The position numbers and the translations under genes are program-made. Positions 1 through 8,966 of a DNA stretch of 28,496 bases are shown piece by piece. The DNA is from Sphingobacterium thalpophilum (lineage in GTDB: Bacteria; Bacteroidota; Bacteroidia; Flavobacteriales; Flavobacteriaceae), in NCBI GenBank assembly GCA_943325255.2, contig CALPOS020000004.1, positions 1 through 28,496 on the forward strand. The letters run 5' to 3'. The notes under the pieces are model-generated. The model saw only the letters and a program-made list of their open reading frames with translations. It had not been told where the DNA came from and did not search any database. The first letter of the stretch is position 1. The number at the start of each line of letters is the position of its first letter.

Positions 1-639
1 AGTTTCGGTCAAAAATTTATTCTTTTCGGCAAAAAAGCAGATGTTGGTTTAGATTTTTACCGAACAGATTTCCAAAATCAAGCCGTTGTCGACCTGTTCG
101 AAAGTCCACAGAAAGCTCTATTTTATAACTTAAAAGGGAAATCATTTGCCAATAGTTTGCAAGTGGATTTCAACGTCGAGTTGATGAAGCACCTCGATTT
201 ACGAGCAGCTTACAAATACTATGATATCTCTACAGATTATCTTTCCGGAACGTATCAGCGACCGTTGCAAGCCAAGCATCGATTTTTTGCAAATGTAGAA
301 TACGCGACGCATATTTCGGATGAAGGACAGCAATGGCGCATGGATGCTACGGTTAATTGGTTCGGAAAGCAACAGTTACCAAATACAGCGACAAATGCTG
401 CAATAGATAGGCTACCTGAATTTTCTCCATCATTTTCAACTTTCAATATGCAGATTACGTTGCAACAATCCCGTAACTTTGAAATGTATTTTGGCGGGGA
501 AAATATTGGGAATTACCGCCAAAGAAAAGCGATATTGGGTGCCATGAATCCATTCGGAGCCAACTTTGACACTTCGATAATTTACGCGCCAGTCTTTGGT
601 CAAATGTTTTATGCAGGGCTTAGATTTAAAATTAGATAA
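1..639 (+). CDS. TonB-dependent receptor, C-terminal part (5' end outside window)
   Basis: The frame is open from base 1 to the stop at 637-639, so this is the last ~212 residues of a longer protein; the first internal ATG is at 157 but is not the start. The translation has the alternating pattern of outer-membrane beta-strands (for example DVGLDFYRTDF, DLRAAYKYYDIS, MRWD-like aromatic strands) and ends in a final strand FYAGLRFKIR with an aromatic-rich C-terminus, as in TonB-dependent receptors, which import metal chelates, vitamins or glycans using TonB energy. An HMA-domain protein starts 18 bp downstream, which suggests that this receptor handles a metal. The substrate cannot be read from the fragment. 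It could also be another large beta-barrel, but the phrase GGENIGNYRQ resembles the 'ENI.NY.Q' region common near the end of these receptors. Confidence 0.8.
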   Translation, partial: SFGQKFILFGKKADVGLDFYRTDFQNQAVVDLFESPQKALFYNLKGKSFANSLQVDFNVELMKHLDLRAAYKYYDISTDYLSGTYQRPLQAKHRFFANVEYATHISDEGQQWRMDATVNWFGKQQLPNTATNAAIDRLPEFSPSFSTFNMQITLQQSRNFEMYFGGENIGNYRQRKAILGAMNPFGANFDTSIIYAPVFGQMFYAGLRFKIR

Positions 640-657
640 CTATTAAAATTTAATAAA

Positions 658-996
658 ATGAAGAATATTGTAATGATATTGTGTTTGGTTTTCATAGGAT
701 TGTCAGCACATGCCCAAGAGGCGAAAAATAAAAACGCAAAATATTCCATTGATGTCAATGGAAATTGTGAGCAATGTAAGAAACGCATTGAAAAAGCAGC
801 TTATGGCTTGGCAGGCGTTAAATCTGCGGTTTGGTCGGTAGAAACACATCAACTAGATTTAATTCTAAATGAAGAAAAAACTTCAATTTCAGCAGTGAAA
901 AAAGCGATAGCAAAAGTTGGTCATGATGCTGAGGAAGAGAAAGCTTCGGATGAAGTGTATGACAATTTGCATCATTGCTGCAAGTATGAACGATAA
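658..996 (+). CDS. Exported heavy-metal-associated (HMA) domain protein
   Basis: This is a 112-residue protein with an N-terminal signal peptide (hydrophobic core at residues 4-17, cleavage likely after AHA). The mature part is a single HMA fold: the metal-binding loop reads GNCEQCKKRIE (CxxC near residues 38-41), followed by the usual G.K.A.W and a later 'AIAKVGHDAEE' segment, as in copper/zinc-binding HMA proteins and domains of CopA/ZntA. An extra C-terminal HHCCKY cluster could add a second metal site. It lies 18 bp after the TonB-dependent receptor and 12 bp before the DUF2490 gene, so the three are probably co-transcribed. The likely role is periplasmic binding or transfer of a soft metal ion delivered or sensed at the outer membrane. 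The metal identity is inferred only. Confidence 0.85.
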   Translation: MKNIVMILCLVFIGLSAHAQEAKNKNAKYSIDVNGNCEQCKKRIEKAAYGLAGVKSAVWSVETHQLDLILNEEKTSISAVKKAIAKVGHDAEEEKASDEVYDNLHHCCKYER

Positions 997-1008
997 AAAT
1001 AATTGCGA

Positions 1009-1737
1009 ATGAAGAATGTATTTCTTATTCTCTTCCCATTCTGTTTTCAGTTGATGTACCCTCAAAAGACCGTCGAGAATCAAGCCAATTGGTTTGTCTA
1101 CACCGGTCAATATAAGGTCTCGTCGAAATGGGGATTACACGCAGAAGCGCAATTCCGCATGGATGGAGATATTCAATTTAGCAGACAAAATTTATTTCGG
1201 TTGGGTGCTATTTATTATCCTAACAAGAACACTAATTTTATTCTTGGTTACGGTTTAATCAATACGCTAAATGACGCAGTTGATGATTACTTTAAGGAAG
1301 ACAGGATTTGGGAACAGTACCAACATACCTTCAAGTGGCGTGACGGAAAAAACGTGATGATTAATCGGTTGCGATTAGAGCAACGCTTTGTGGATAGAAT
1401 TGGGCTTCAGGATGATCAAGTAGTTCGATTGGAGACAAATTATCAAAATAGATTTCGATTCTTGAGTCGCCATCTTTTTCATTTGAAGTATTTAAATAAG
1501 AACAAAGATGAGTGCTATGCGGTGGTGCAAGATGAAGTCTTTTTGAACCTTGGATTGAATGAAGTCAATCCACATTTTTTTGATCAAAATCGATTTTTTG
1601 CCGGACTGGGAATTCAATCCAACTCCAATTTTAGAATAGAGTTGGGGTATTTGAACCAGCTTATCAATCCCGCTTCTGGCGCCGATGTAATGAATCATAC
1701 TGTATCTGTCGCGCTGTTTCATAACTTGACTTTCTAG
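1009..1737 (+). CDS. DUF2490 family outer-membrane-type protein
   Basis: This 242-residue protein has a short signal peptide (FLILFPFCFQLMYPQ) and a mature region made of amphipathic strands ending in HNLTF with a terminal Phe, typical of a small outer-membrane beta-barrel. The pattern NWFVYTGQYKVSSKWGLHAEAQFR and the paired LRLEQRF, YQNRFRF strands fit the DUF2490 family that is widespread in Bacteroidota. I chose the ATG at 1009; the TTG at 1003 would add only two residues. It follows the HMA gene by 12 bp and no terminator separates them, so it is likely the last gene of the receptor-HMA operon. Function is unknown. Confidence 0.8.
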   Translation: MKNVFLILFPFCFQLMYPQKTVENQANWFVYTGQYKVSSKWGLHAEAQFRMDGDIQFSRQNLFRLGAIYYPNKNTNFILGYGLINTLNDAVDDYFKEDRIWEQYQHTFKWRDGKNVMINRLRLEQRFVDRIGLQDDQVVRLETNYQNRFRFLSRHLFHLKYLNKNKDECYAVVQDEVFLNLGLNEVNPHFFDQNRFFAGLGIQSNSNFRIELGYLNQLINPASGADVMNHTVSVALFHNLTF

Positions 1738-1845
1738 AAATAATTTTTCGTATAAAAGTCCAATATGAACTATCGAGACTAGTTTTTTTGAAAGAGAATT
1801 AACCATTGACTAATCGTTAAGATAACTTTAAAATGAACCAATTCA

Positions 1846-1876
1846 TTGCGGTTACAGTAAATTATTCTTACTTTCA
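1846..1876 (+). promoter_or_regulatory. Candidate promoter of the DedA gene
   Basis: TTG at 1846-1848 is followed, after 20 bp, by TACTTTCA at 1869-1876, a two-mismatch version of the Bacteroidota -7 element TANNTTTG. It lies 31 bp upstream of the DedA start codon, in a 170-bp gap that otherwise holds no gene. Confidence 0.4.
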
Positions 1877-1907
1877 CAACCTTTAATTTTATTTTATAGA
1901 CGCGTAT

Positions 1908-2603
1908 ATGAATCAATTCGAATGGACCCAATTACTTAATCCAGAGTTTTACATCACTTTTGAAATTGCTGGAATCCAACTCGGATTGTATATTGTTTTG
2001 TTTATTGTCTTTGCAGAAACAGGTTTGTTTGCTGGATTCTTTCTTCCAGGGGATAGTTTGCTTTTTTTGTCGGGAATTTACAGCCGTGATTTGGTTCAGA
2101 ATGTTGCTTTTTTAGACAGTGATTTTATTAATGTTACGCTCTTATCCACTGCAGTTGCCGTTGCTGGTATTTTTGGAAACATGACAGGGTATTGGTTTGG
2201 CGCTAAAAGCGGATATTACTTATTTAAGAAGGAAGATTCGTTTTGGTTTAAGAAAAAGTACTTGCTACAGTCGAAAGATTTCTTTGAAAAGTATGGTGGT
2301 AAAGCAATCATTTTTGCTAGATTTTTACCCATTTTTAGAACATTCGCACCAATAGTAGCTGGGATAGTTTCGATGGACAAGAAGAAGTTTATGTTTTTTA
2401 ATATTGTGAGCTCTTTTCTTTGGTCTTTTGTTCTCATATTTTCAGGGCATTATCTTTACGGTGTTTTCCTAAAACAAGGCATCGATTTAAAGCATCATAT
2501 TGAGTGGATTGTCATAGGAATCATTTTAATTTCTACGATTCCGGTTTTTATGAAATTGCTGAAGAAGAGAACAGCCAAACCATCTGATCAAGATGAAGTA
2601 TAA
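1908..2603 (+). CDS. DedA family inner-membrane protein
   Basis: This is a 231-residue polytopic membrane protein of the DedA/SNARE-associated (VTT) family, proteins that act in membrane lipid homeostasis, some of them as undecaprenyl-phosphate or phospholipid translocases. Family marks visible here are the early re-entrant segment AETGLFAGFFLPGDSLLFLSG, with the conserved Glu and FLPGD, the middle GYWFGAKSGY segment, and the region FFEKYGGKAIIFARFLPIFRTFAPIVAG, which holds the family's F-x-R-[FY]-x-P-x-x-R motif (FARFLPIFR). Further hydrophobic segments follow at the C-terminus before a short basic tail. Length and order match the family. The gene stands alone between its own putative promoter and a terminator shared with groEL. 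The substrate cannot be told from sequence. Confidence 0.9.
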   Translation: MNQFEWTQLLNPEFYITFEIAGIQLGLYIVLFIVFAETGLFAGFFLPGDSLLFLSGIYSRDLVQNVAFLDSDFINVTLLSTAVAVAGIFGNMTGYWFGAKSGYYLFKKEDSFWFKKKYLLQSKDFFEKYGGKAIIFARFLPIFRTFAPIVAGIVSMDKKKFMFFNIVSSFLWSFVLIFSGHYLYGVFLKQGIDLKHHIEWIVIGIILISTIPVFMKLLKKRTAKPSDQDEV

Positions 2604-2639
2604 AAAAAATCCGAAGTTATTAGCTTCGGATTTTTTTTG
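2602..2639. terminator. Bidirectional terminator between DedA gene and groEL
   Basis: An 8-bp perfect stem (ATCCGAAG at 2609-2616 and CTTCGGAT at 2624-2631, 7-nt loop) is flanked by A-rich sequence on the left and a T-tract on the right, so it works as an intrinsic terminator in both directions for the convergent genes. Confidence 0.85.
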
Positions 2640-2656
2640 TTACATGTTTTCGATTT

Positions 2657-4315
<1,659 letters not shown>

Positions 4316-4323
4316 TTATTGAA

Positions 4324-4599
4324 TTAGATGATCGCTAAAATATCATCTTCGCGCATCATCAAATAATCTTTTCCGTCTAGTTTTAACTCTGTACCAGCAT
4401 ACTTGCCGTATAAAACCGTATCTCCAATTTTGACAGTCATTGTATGGTCTTTAGTGCCGTTTCCAACAGCTACAACAGTTCCCTTTTGAGGTTTTTCTTT
4501 CGCTGTGTCAGGTATGAAAATTCCAGACGCTGTTTTGGTTTCTGCAGCGACAGGTTCGATAAGGACTCGATCCGAAAGTGGTTTAATTTTTAATGCCAT
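4324..4599 (-). CDS. groES: Co-chaperonin GroES (10 kDa)
   Basis: This 91-residue protein has the complete co-chaperonin sequence: start [15 protein letters not shown], mobile-loop region [18 protein letters not shown] (with the GroEL-binding hydrophobic GIFIP), and the C-terminal [17 protein letters not shown]. It forms the heptameric lid on GroEL. It is the first gene of the groES-groEL operon, separated from the upstream secG gene by a hairpin terminator and a candidate promoter. Confidence 0.98.
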   Translation of the reverse strand: MALKIKPLSDRVLIEPVAAETKTASGIFIPDTAKEKPQKGTVVAVGNGTKDHTMTVKIGDTVLYGKYAGTELKLDGKDYLMMREDDILAII

Positions 4600-4653
4600 A
4601 ATGTTTTTGTTTTATTATTTATTGTATCAAATTTCGATGTTGCCTAGCCTTTC

Positions 4654-4684
4654 AGAAAATATGCCATCCGTAAAAAACTGACAA
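4654..4684 (-). promoter_or_regulatory. Candidate promoter of groES-groEL
   Basis: On the minus strand TTG (4684-4682) is followed after 20 bp by TATTTTCT (4661-4654), close to the Bacteroidota -7 element. It sits just after the secG terminator and 55 bp before the groES start, where an operon promoter is expected. Confidence 0.45.
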
Positions 4685-4691
4685 TTTTACT

Positions 4692-4726
4692 TAAAAAAAA
4701 TGCCAGCATTGTCAAGCTGGCATTTC
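4692..4726 (-). terminator. Intrinsic terminator after secG
   Basis: A 10-bp stem (4698-4707 with 4716-4725; core TGCCAGC / GCTGGCA) and 8-nt loop is followed on the minus strand by a run of eight T. It ends the secG transcript before the groES promoter. Confidence 0.85.
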
Positions 4727-4744
4727 ATGTATTTTGAATATAAT

Positions 4745-5131
4745 TTATTTTTTCGCTGGTTCAGCAGTCTCTGGTGTTGCAGGAGCAGGTGCTTCAGTTT
4801 GTGGAGTAGCTTCCTTAGCTGGAGTTGCAGCAGCAGGTTCCGCTTTTTTAGCAGCGCCGGCTTCTGTTTGGTCTATAATTTTTGAATCGGTATCGCTTAA
4901 AGTTCCAGAAAAACTTAGACTAGAAAGCATGATTAAGACAATCAAGATGGTTGCTAAATACCAAGTGCTTTTGTCTAGGAAATCGGTTGTTTTTTGAACG
5001 CCACCAATCATTTGTGATCCACCTAGCGAAGAAGAAAGTCCGCCTCCTTTAGGATTTTGAACCATGATAACGATTATCAATAGAAAACATACTATTGTGA
5101 TTAAAACTAAAAAAATTGAAAATGTGCTCAT
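4745..5131 (-). CDS. secG: Preprotein translocase subunit SecG
   Basis: This 128-residue protein has the SecG layout: two membrane segments (residues ~3-23 and ~54-75) separated by the conserved cytoplasmic loop MVQNPKGGGLSSSLGGSQMIGG, which is the signature of the family. SecG associates with SecYE in the inner membrane and aids SecA-driven protein export. Beyond the second membrane segment is a long low-complexity tail rich in Ala, Pro, Glu and Thr (about residues 88-128), as often seen in Bacteroidota SecG and absent from E. coli SecG. It starts 2 bp after the upstream TPR-like gene, so the two are translated from one message, and a hairpin terminator follows. Confidence 0.95.
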   Translation of the reverse strand: MSTFSIFLVLITIVCFLLIIVIMVQNPKGGGLSSSLGGSQMIGGVQKTTDFLDKSTWYLATILIVLIMLSSLSFSGTLSDTDSKIIDQTEAGAAKKAEPAAATPAKEATPQTEAPAPATPETAEPAKK

Positions 5132-5133
5132 TG

Positions 5134-6042
5134 TTAGGTATTATTTTGTTGTAAATTTTTGATATCTAAAATTCGGTCTGCAAAGAAACTACTTTTTTCT
5201 GGATATTTCAAAATTAATATTTCATAAGCTTGAATTGCTTTTTGATATTTTTTTTGTTCCAAATAGACGCGTGCTAACGTCTCGGTCATTAGCGATGAAT
5301 TATCAGCATTACTGGGTTCATAAAAAATAGTGGGAATGTCGGTATCTTTTTTTACTGGCGAAATCTTTGGATTGGCCTCAATAAACTTGTCAATTAAGAT
5401 GTTTTTTTTTTGCTTCTCGAAATTGACTTCAGAAGATTTTTCTTTTTCGAGAGGATTCTCAACGATTTCACGAGTTATGGGTTGGAATTTCGATAATTGC
5501 AACCATTCCTGAAAGGAGTGTCGTTCTGTCAACGAGAAATTTAGTGGCGTTCCGATTTCTAATTTTTCCTCAGCTTCTGAAACTGGTTTTGAATCGAAAT
5601 GAGCTTCTTCAATGACACTATTTTCCTCCATTAGGGTTTCACTTCCTGCAATAGAAGCTTCTCTAATTGAAGTTAAAATTGATTGTTCAACCGTGTTTTC
5701 TCGTACAGTCAATTTTGGATCGTCTGAAACCACTTCACTTTCGGCTACTGTGATATCTAGAATTTCCGCTGCTTTCTGTTCGTACAGCCCTTTCTGAATA
5801 GTAGTAAAAGTATCTGAAGTAATAAAGTCGAATAAAACACTGCGGTCTGTGGTGTGCGCCGCTGCTATCTTAAGCGCGTAATTGTATTTGAAACTATTTT
5901 GGTTATATAGCCCTTTCAAATACAGGGCTCGAGCACTCTGAAAGTAGGGAAATTCCTGTATGATTTTTCCCAAAGCCTCGGTTTGCTTGTCATTGACAGC
6001 ATCGGGTTTGTTAATCAAGTTGGTATATTCTGCTACGTTCAT
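5134..6042 (-). CDS. TPR-like conserved flavobacterial protein
   Basis: This 302-residue protein has no signal peptide or membrane segment. The N-terminal ~80 residues are helical (EYTNLINKPDAVNDKQTEAL, EFPYFQSARALYLKGLY), the middle (~110-215) is acidic and probably disordered, and the C-terminal 45 residues form a tetratricopeptide-type unit (MTETLARVYLEQKKYQKAIQ, then AYEILILKYPEKS). It resembles the conserved hypothetical protein that I know between lptE and secG in flavobacterial genomes. Tight linkage to secG (2 bp gap) suggests a role near secretion or envelope assembly, but no activity can be assigned. The start ATG at 6042 is directly preceded by five 8-bp tandem repeats. Confidence 0.8.
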   Translation of the reverse strand: MNVAEYTNLINKPDAVNDKQTEALGKIIQEFPYFQSARALYLKGLYNQNSFKYNYALKIAAAHTTDRSVLFDFITSDTFTTIQKGLYEQKAAEILDITVAESEVVSDDPKLTVRENTVEQSILTSIREASIAGSETLMEENSVIEEAHFDSKPVSEAEEKLEIGTPLNFSLTERHSFQEWLQLSKFQPITREIVENPLEKEKSSEVNFEKQKKNILIDKFIEANPKISPVKKDTDIPTIFYEPSNADNSSLMTETLARVYLEQKKYQKAIQAYEILILKYPEKSSFFADRILDIKNLQQNNT

Positions 6043-6047
6043 TTTGT

Positions 6048-6087
6048 GTTTAGTCGTTTAACTGTTTAATAGTTTAATTGTTTAGTC
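6048..6087. repeat. Five 8-bp tandem units (GTTTARTN type)
   Basis: Units read GTTTAGTC, GTTTAACT, GTTTAATA, GTTTAATT, GTTTAGTC without gaps. The block begins 5 bp upstream of the start codon of the minus-strand TPR gene, so it forms most of that gene's immediate leader. The first and last units are identical. Confidence 0.75.
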
Positions 6088-6152
6088 GTTGGTTTTTCTT
6101 TCGGTTCCGCAAATAAAGGAATAAACGATTCAACAAATTAACAAATTTTTAT

Positions 6153-6656
6153 TTACCATTTAGCTAATGATTCATTGAAAATATCTTGGGTAATTCTATC
6201 AAAAATTTCGTCAAGCGCTTCACTTAGTTTAGAACCTACTAACTGCTCCGTTCCGGGATAATTATAAAAGAAATTGAATTTTTTTTCAAAAGAGTCACTT
6301 TCCTTGTTTTTATTTGAAAACCGCACATTCACCGTTATTGACAAGCGGCTTTCAGCAGCACGTTGATCGGCAGTTGCGGTTGTTGGACTGATATTATAAT
6401 CTACAATTTCACCTTCGTAGGTAAGATCTCCGCCTGAACTGACCAAATTCAAATTGGTCTGATTCTGAATTAAATTCTGTAGTTTTTGAGTAAATGTTCT
6501 CTCAATACCAGGCTCAATTAAGGGCGCATTGTTTTGAAAATAATTGACTTGAAATGTCTTTGCATCTATTTTTCCTGTTCCTGTAAAGTTATATACTGAA
6601 CAACTGTTGAAGCTCAACGTAATAAAGCAAAGTGAAAGATATTTTAGGTATTTCAT
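6153..6656 (-). CDS. lptE: LPS assembly lipoprotein LptE
   Basis: This 167-residue lipoprotein has a signal peptide ending in a lipobox (FNSC, Cys ~19) followed by SVYNFTGTGK, the start typical of Bacteroidota LptE. The family plugs the LptD barrel in the outer membrane and delivers lipopolysaccharide to the cell surface. Further support comes from the pattern PLIEPGIERTFTQKLQNLIQ, then LNLV...GDLTYEGEIVDYNISPT, ending with a helix EALDEIFDRITQDIFNESLA, all in the usual order and length. It lies in a same-strand row with the sigma-54 activator upstream and the TPR/secG pair downstream, an arrangement that I recall from other flavobacteria. Its name rests on family resemblance; an lptD gene is not in this window. 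Confidence 0.88.
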   Translation of the reverse strand: MKYLKYLSLCFITLSFNSCSVYNFTGTGKIDAKTFQVNYFQNNAPLIEPGIERTFTQKLQNLIQNQTNLNLVSSGGDLTYEGEIVDYNISPTTATADQRAAESRLSITVNVRFSNKNKESDSFEKKFNFFYNYPGTEQLVGSKLSEALDEIFDRITQDIFNESLAKW

Positions 6657-6697
6657 TTCTATTCTAAAAGAATGCGAATGTAACAGTTTATTTTGAA

Positions 6698-7594
6698 TTA
6701 CGGAATAGGGTCGCCTTGGTAGTAGTATAAGATGTCTAATGTTGTTGTTTCTAAAGTATTAAAATAATAAGATTTTCGGGTTTGAGAGATTGGCAAATTA
6801 TTAGAATTGTAGACATATTCATATTGAAATCTTTCAGGATCCTCACTTTCATAGGATTCTAGCGTTACATTATTTTGTGAATTAAAATTAGCATTAAGCC
6901 AGAAATTACTAATTCCAAAGATTTTTGATAGAGGGGCTATTTTGCATATTGGTAATAACGCAGTTTTAAAAGGATTTACTTTATTGTCATGTTGGTAATG
7001 GGATAATGATGGATTATCATCGTTTCCACTGATAGTTTGATTATTATTGTTATATCCGCAAAAATAACCATAAACATTATAAGGGACATAAGTAATGTTA
7101 CCATTTACATCTTCAACTTCATAGTAATCAACATACCATTCTCCGCCATAAATGTTATTAGTATTGAGTGTTCTAGTGTATGCTCCAACTAAATAGCTAT
7201 TGGTAGCAGGATTGAAATTATAAGTGAAGTTATTGCCGTTTGTGTTAACATTGCTTACGCGATTATTTCCGTCATAAGTGATGATGCTGAAAATTGGGTT
7301 TGCACCGAATAATTGAAATTGTACCCAATTATTATTTGTATCATAAACAAAAGTTTGAAGCAAGGTGCCATTTGCATCAACGATTTTTTTTAGCAATCCA
7401 TTTGGATAAAAAAACCATCTTCTTTCGTTGTTCGTTCCCGGATAAAATATTACTCTAGCCAACTTAGTAGGATCCAAAGCATTTATGACGCGGCCTGGTT
7501 TTCGCAGTTGCGGATTGTCTTTAGAAACGACATCATCGTTACTGCAAGAATACGACATCAAAACAAGAAGGATTAGTGAGTAAATCTTTTTCAT
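6698..7594 (-). CDS. Lipoprotein of unknown function (Asn/Tyr-rich, YD-repeat-like)
   Basis: This 298-residue protein begins with a lipoprotein signal (MKKIYSLILLVLMSYSC, Cys17) followed by SNDD. The mature part is rich in Asn, Tyr and aromatic strand-like segments such as WFFYPNGLLKKIVDANGTLL, TFVYDTNNNWVQF, ITYDGNNRVSNVNTNGN and FQYEYVYNSNNLPISQTRKS, which resemble the strand-turn units of YD-repeat or DUF4595-type surface lipoproteins in Bacteroidota. It sits between the sigma-54 activator and lptE with 41-bp gaps on each side, in the same orientation, so it is probably co-transcribed. I do not recognise a specific family. The likely location is the outer membrane; function unknown. Confidence 0.75.
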   Translation of the reverse strand: MKKIYSLILLVLMSYSCSNDDVVSKDNPQLRKPGRVINALDPTKLARVIFYPGTNNERRWFFYPNGLLKKIVDANGTLLQTFVYDTNNNWVQFQLFGANPIFSIITYDGNNRVSNVNTNGNNFTYNFNPATNSYLVGAYTRTLNTNNIYGGEWYVDYYEVEDVNGNITYVPYNVYGYFCGYNNNNQTISGNDDNPSLSHYQHDNKVNPFKTALLPICKIAPLSKIFGISNFWLNANFNSQNNVTLESYESEDPERFQYEYVYNSNNLPISQTRKSYYFNTLETTTLDILYYYQGDPIP

Positions 7595-7635
7595 AGCGAA
7601 TAAGTTTCAAGAAGCATAAAAGTAAACATAAATCC

Positions 7636-8892
7636 TTATAAATCAAACTGTTTTATTTTTCGATACAAGGTTCTTTCCGAAATGCCCAATTCGTCCGCGG
7701 CAGCTTTTCGTTTGCCTTTGTTTTTTTCGAGTGACTTTTTGATGAGTTCGATTTCTTTTTGTTCCAATTTCAAAACTTCTTCTTCTTCAACCGTTTCTGC
7801 AAATTGAAATTGCTCATCGTTGTCTACAAAAACAGATGGGTTGTTAGGAGTCGTCATCACGGAAGTTCGCGGTGTTTCTTCGAAGGTAATTTCACTTTCA
7901 TTTCCATTAGAACCATAAATCTTCTGAATCAAATTCGGATTGATGTCCTGCACTTTTCCGCTTCCGTTTTTCATCAATTCTAAAGTGAGTTTTTTCAAAT
8001 CATACAAATCACTTTTCATGTCAAAAAGCACTTTATATAGGATGTCGCGTTCGGTGCTGAAATCACTGTCGGATTTTTTGTCTTTAATGACCGAAGGTAA
8101 ATTACTTCCTTCAGCAGGTAAGTACGATTGTAAAGTTGCAGCAGTAATATCGCGGTTGGTTTCTAAAACTGATATTTGTTCGGCGACATTTCGCAATTGA
8201 CGAATGTTTCCGCTCCATCTAAATTTTTGTAAAACTTGCACTGCTTGATCGTCCAATTTTAAGGGAGGCATTTTATATTTATGCGCAAAATCAGCAGCGA
8301 ACTTTCTAAATAGCAAATGAATGTCATCTTTGCGTTCCCGAAGTGGTGGCAACATGATATCAACTGTACTCAAACGATAGTATAAATCTTCTCTGAATTT
8401 GCCTTTATCAATGGCATCAAATAAGTTGACGTTGGTTGCTGCTACGATACGTACATTGGTTTTTTGTACTTGAGATGATCCAACTTTGATAAATTCGCCA
8501 TTTTCTAAAACACGAAGTAATCGAACTTGCGTTGTTAAGGGTAATTCACCGACTTCATCTAAGAAAATGGTGCCTCCATCCGCTACTTCAAAATAACCCT
8601 CACGTGTACTTGTTGCGCCTGTAAACGCACCTTTTTCGTGACCGAATAGTTCGCTGTCGATGGTTCCTTCTGGAATTGCCCCGCAGTTAACTGCAATATA
8701 CTTCCCGTGTTTTCTATGTGAAAGCGAATGTATGATTCTAGGAATATTTTCCTTTCCAACACCACTTTCACCAGCCACCAAAACAGAAATGTCTGTCGGC
8801 GCTACTTGAATTGCTTTTTCTATCGCGCGATTGAGTTTCGGATCATTCCCGATAATTTCAAATCGTTGTTTTATTGCTTGTACACTTTCCAT
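7636..8892 (-). CDS. Sigma-54-dependent transcriptional activator (AAA+ and Fis-type HTH)
   Basis: This 418-residue protein activates RNA polymerase holding sigma-54 (RpoN). The AAA+ domain starts almost at once: Walker A GESGVGKE (residues 41-48), the sigma-54-contacting loop GAFTGA (88-93), Walker B GTIFLDE (108-113), and the arginine-finger/sensor region LYYRLSTVDIMLPPLRERKDDI. An acidic linker (~260-375) leads to a Fis-type helix-turn-helix at the end (KNKGKRKAAADELGISERTL, then YRKIK). There is no receiver, PAS or GAF domain, so input must come from another protein or level control. The ATG at 8952 would add about 20 residues ([11 protein letters not shown]), but those are encoded by an intergenic repeat, so I place the start at 8892 (MESVQAIKQ). 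It follows miaB by 74 bp. Confidence 0.9.
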   Translation of the reverse strand: MESVQAIKQRFEIIGNDPKLNRAIEKAIQVAPTDISVLVAGESGVGKENIPRIIHSLSHRKHGKYIAVNCGAIPEGTIDSELFGHEKGAFTGATSTREGYFEVADGGTIFLDEVGELPLTTQVRLLRVLENGEFIKVGSSQVQKTNVRIVAATNVNLFDAIDKGKFREDLYYRLSTVDIMLPPLRERKDDIHLLFRKFAADFAHKYKMPPLKLDDQAVQVLQKFRWSGNIRQLRNVAEQISVLETNRDITAATLQSYLPAEGSNLPSVIKDKKSDSDFSTERDILYKVLFDMKSDLYDLKKLTLELMKNGSGKVQDINPNLIQKIYGSNGNESEITFEETPRTSVMTTPNNPSVFVDNDEQFQFAETVEEEEVLKLEQKEIELIKKSLEKNKGKRKAAADELGISERTLYRKIKQFDL

Positions 8893-8894
8893 TA

Positions 8895-8966
8895 TTAATT
8901 GATAATTCACAATTGATAATTGATAATTAGGATTTCCATTATCAATTATCAATTATCCATTGTTAA
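8895..8966. repeat. Palindromic AATTGATAATT-type intergenic repeat
   Basis: A perfect 17-bp inverted repeat (8911-8927 and 8938-8954) with a 10-nt loop is built from AATTGATAATT units, with further degenerate units on both sides. It fills the whole gap between miaB and the sigma-54 gene. Such units are scattered through many flavobacterial intergenic regions. It could fold in the transcript but has no T-tract, so it is unlikely to be a terminator. Confidence 0.75.

Noticed and set aside
4600..4660. CIRCE heat-shock operator upstream of groES
   Set aside because: No TTAGCACTC-N9-GAGTGCTAA-like inverted repeat is present.
6048..6087. CRISPR-type array
   Set aside because: The repeats are 8 bp and directly adjacent without spacers, and no cas genes are nearby.
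8893..8952. N-terminal extension of the sigma-54 activator
   Set aside because: These residues are coded by an intergenic palindromic repeat; similarity to the family starts at 8892.
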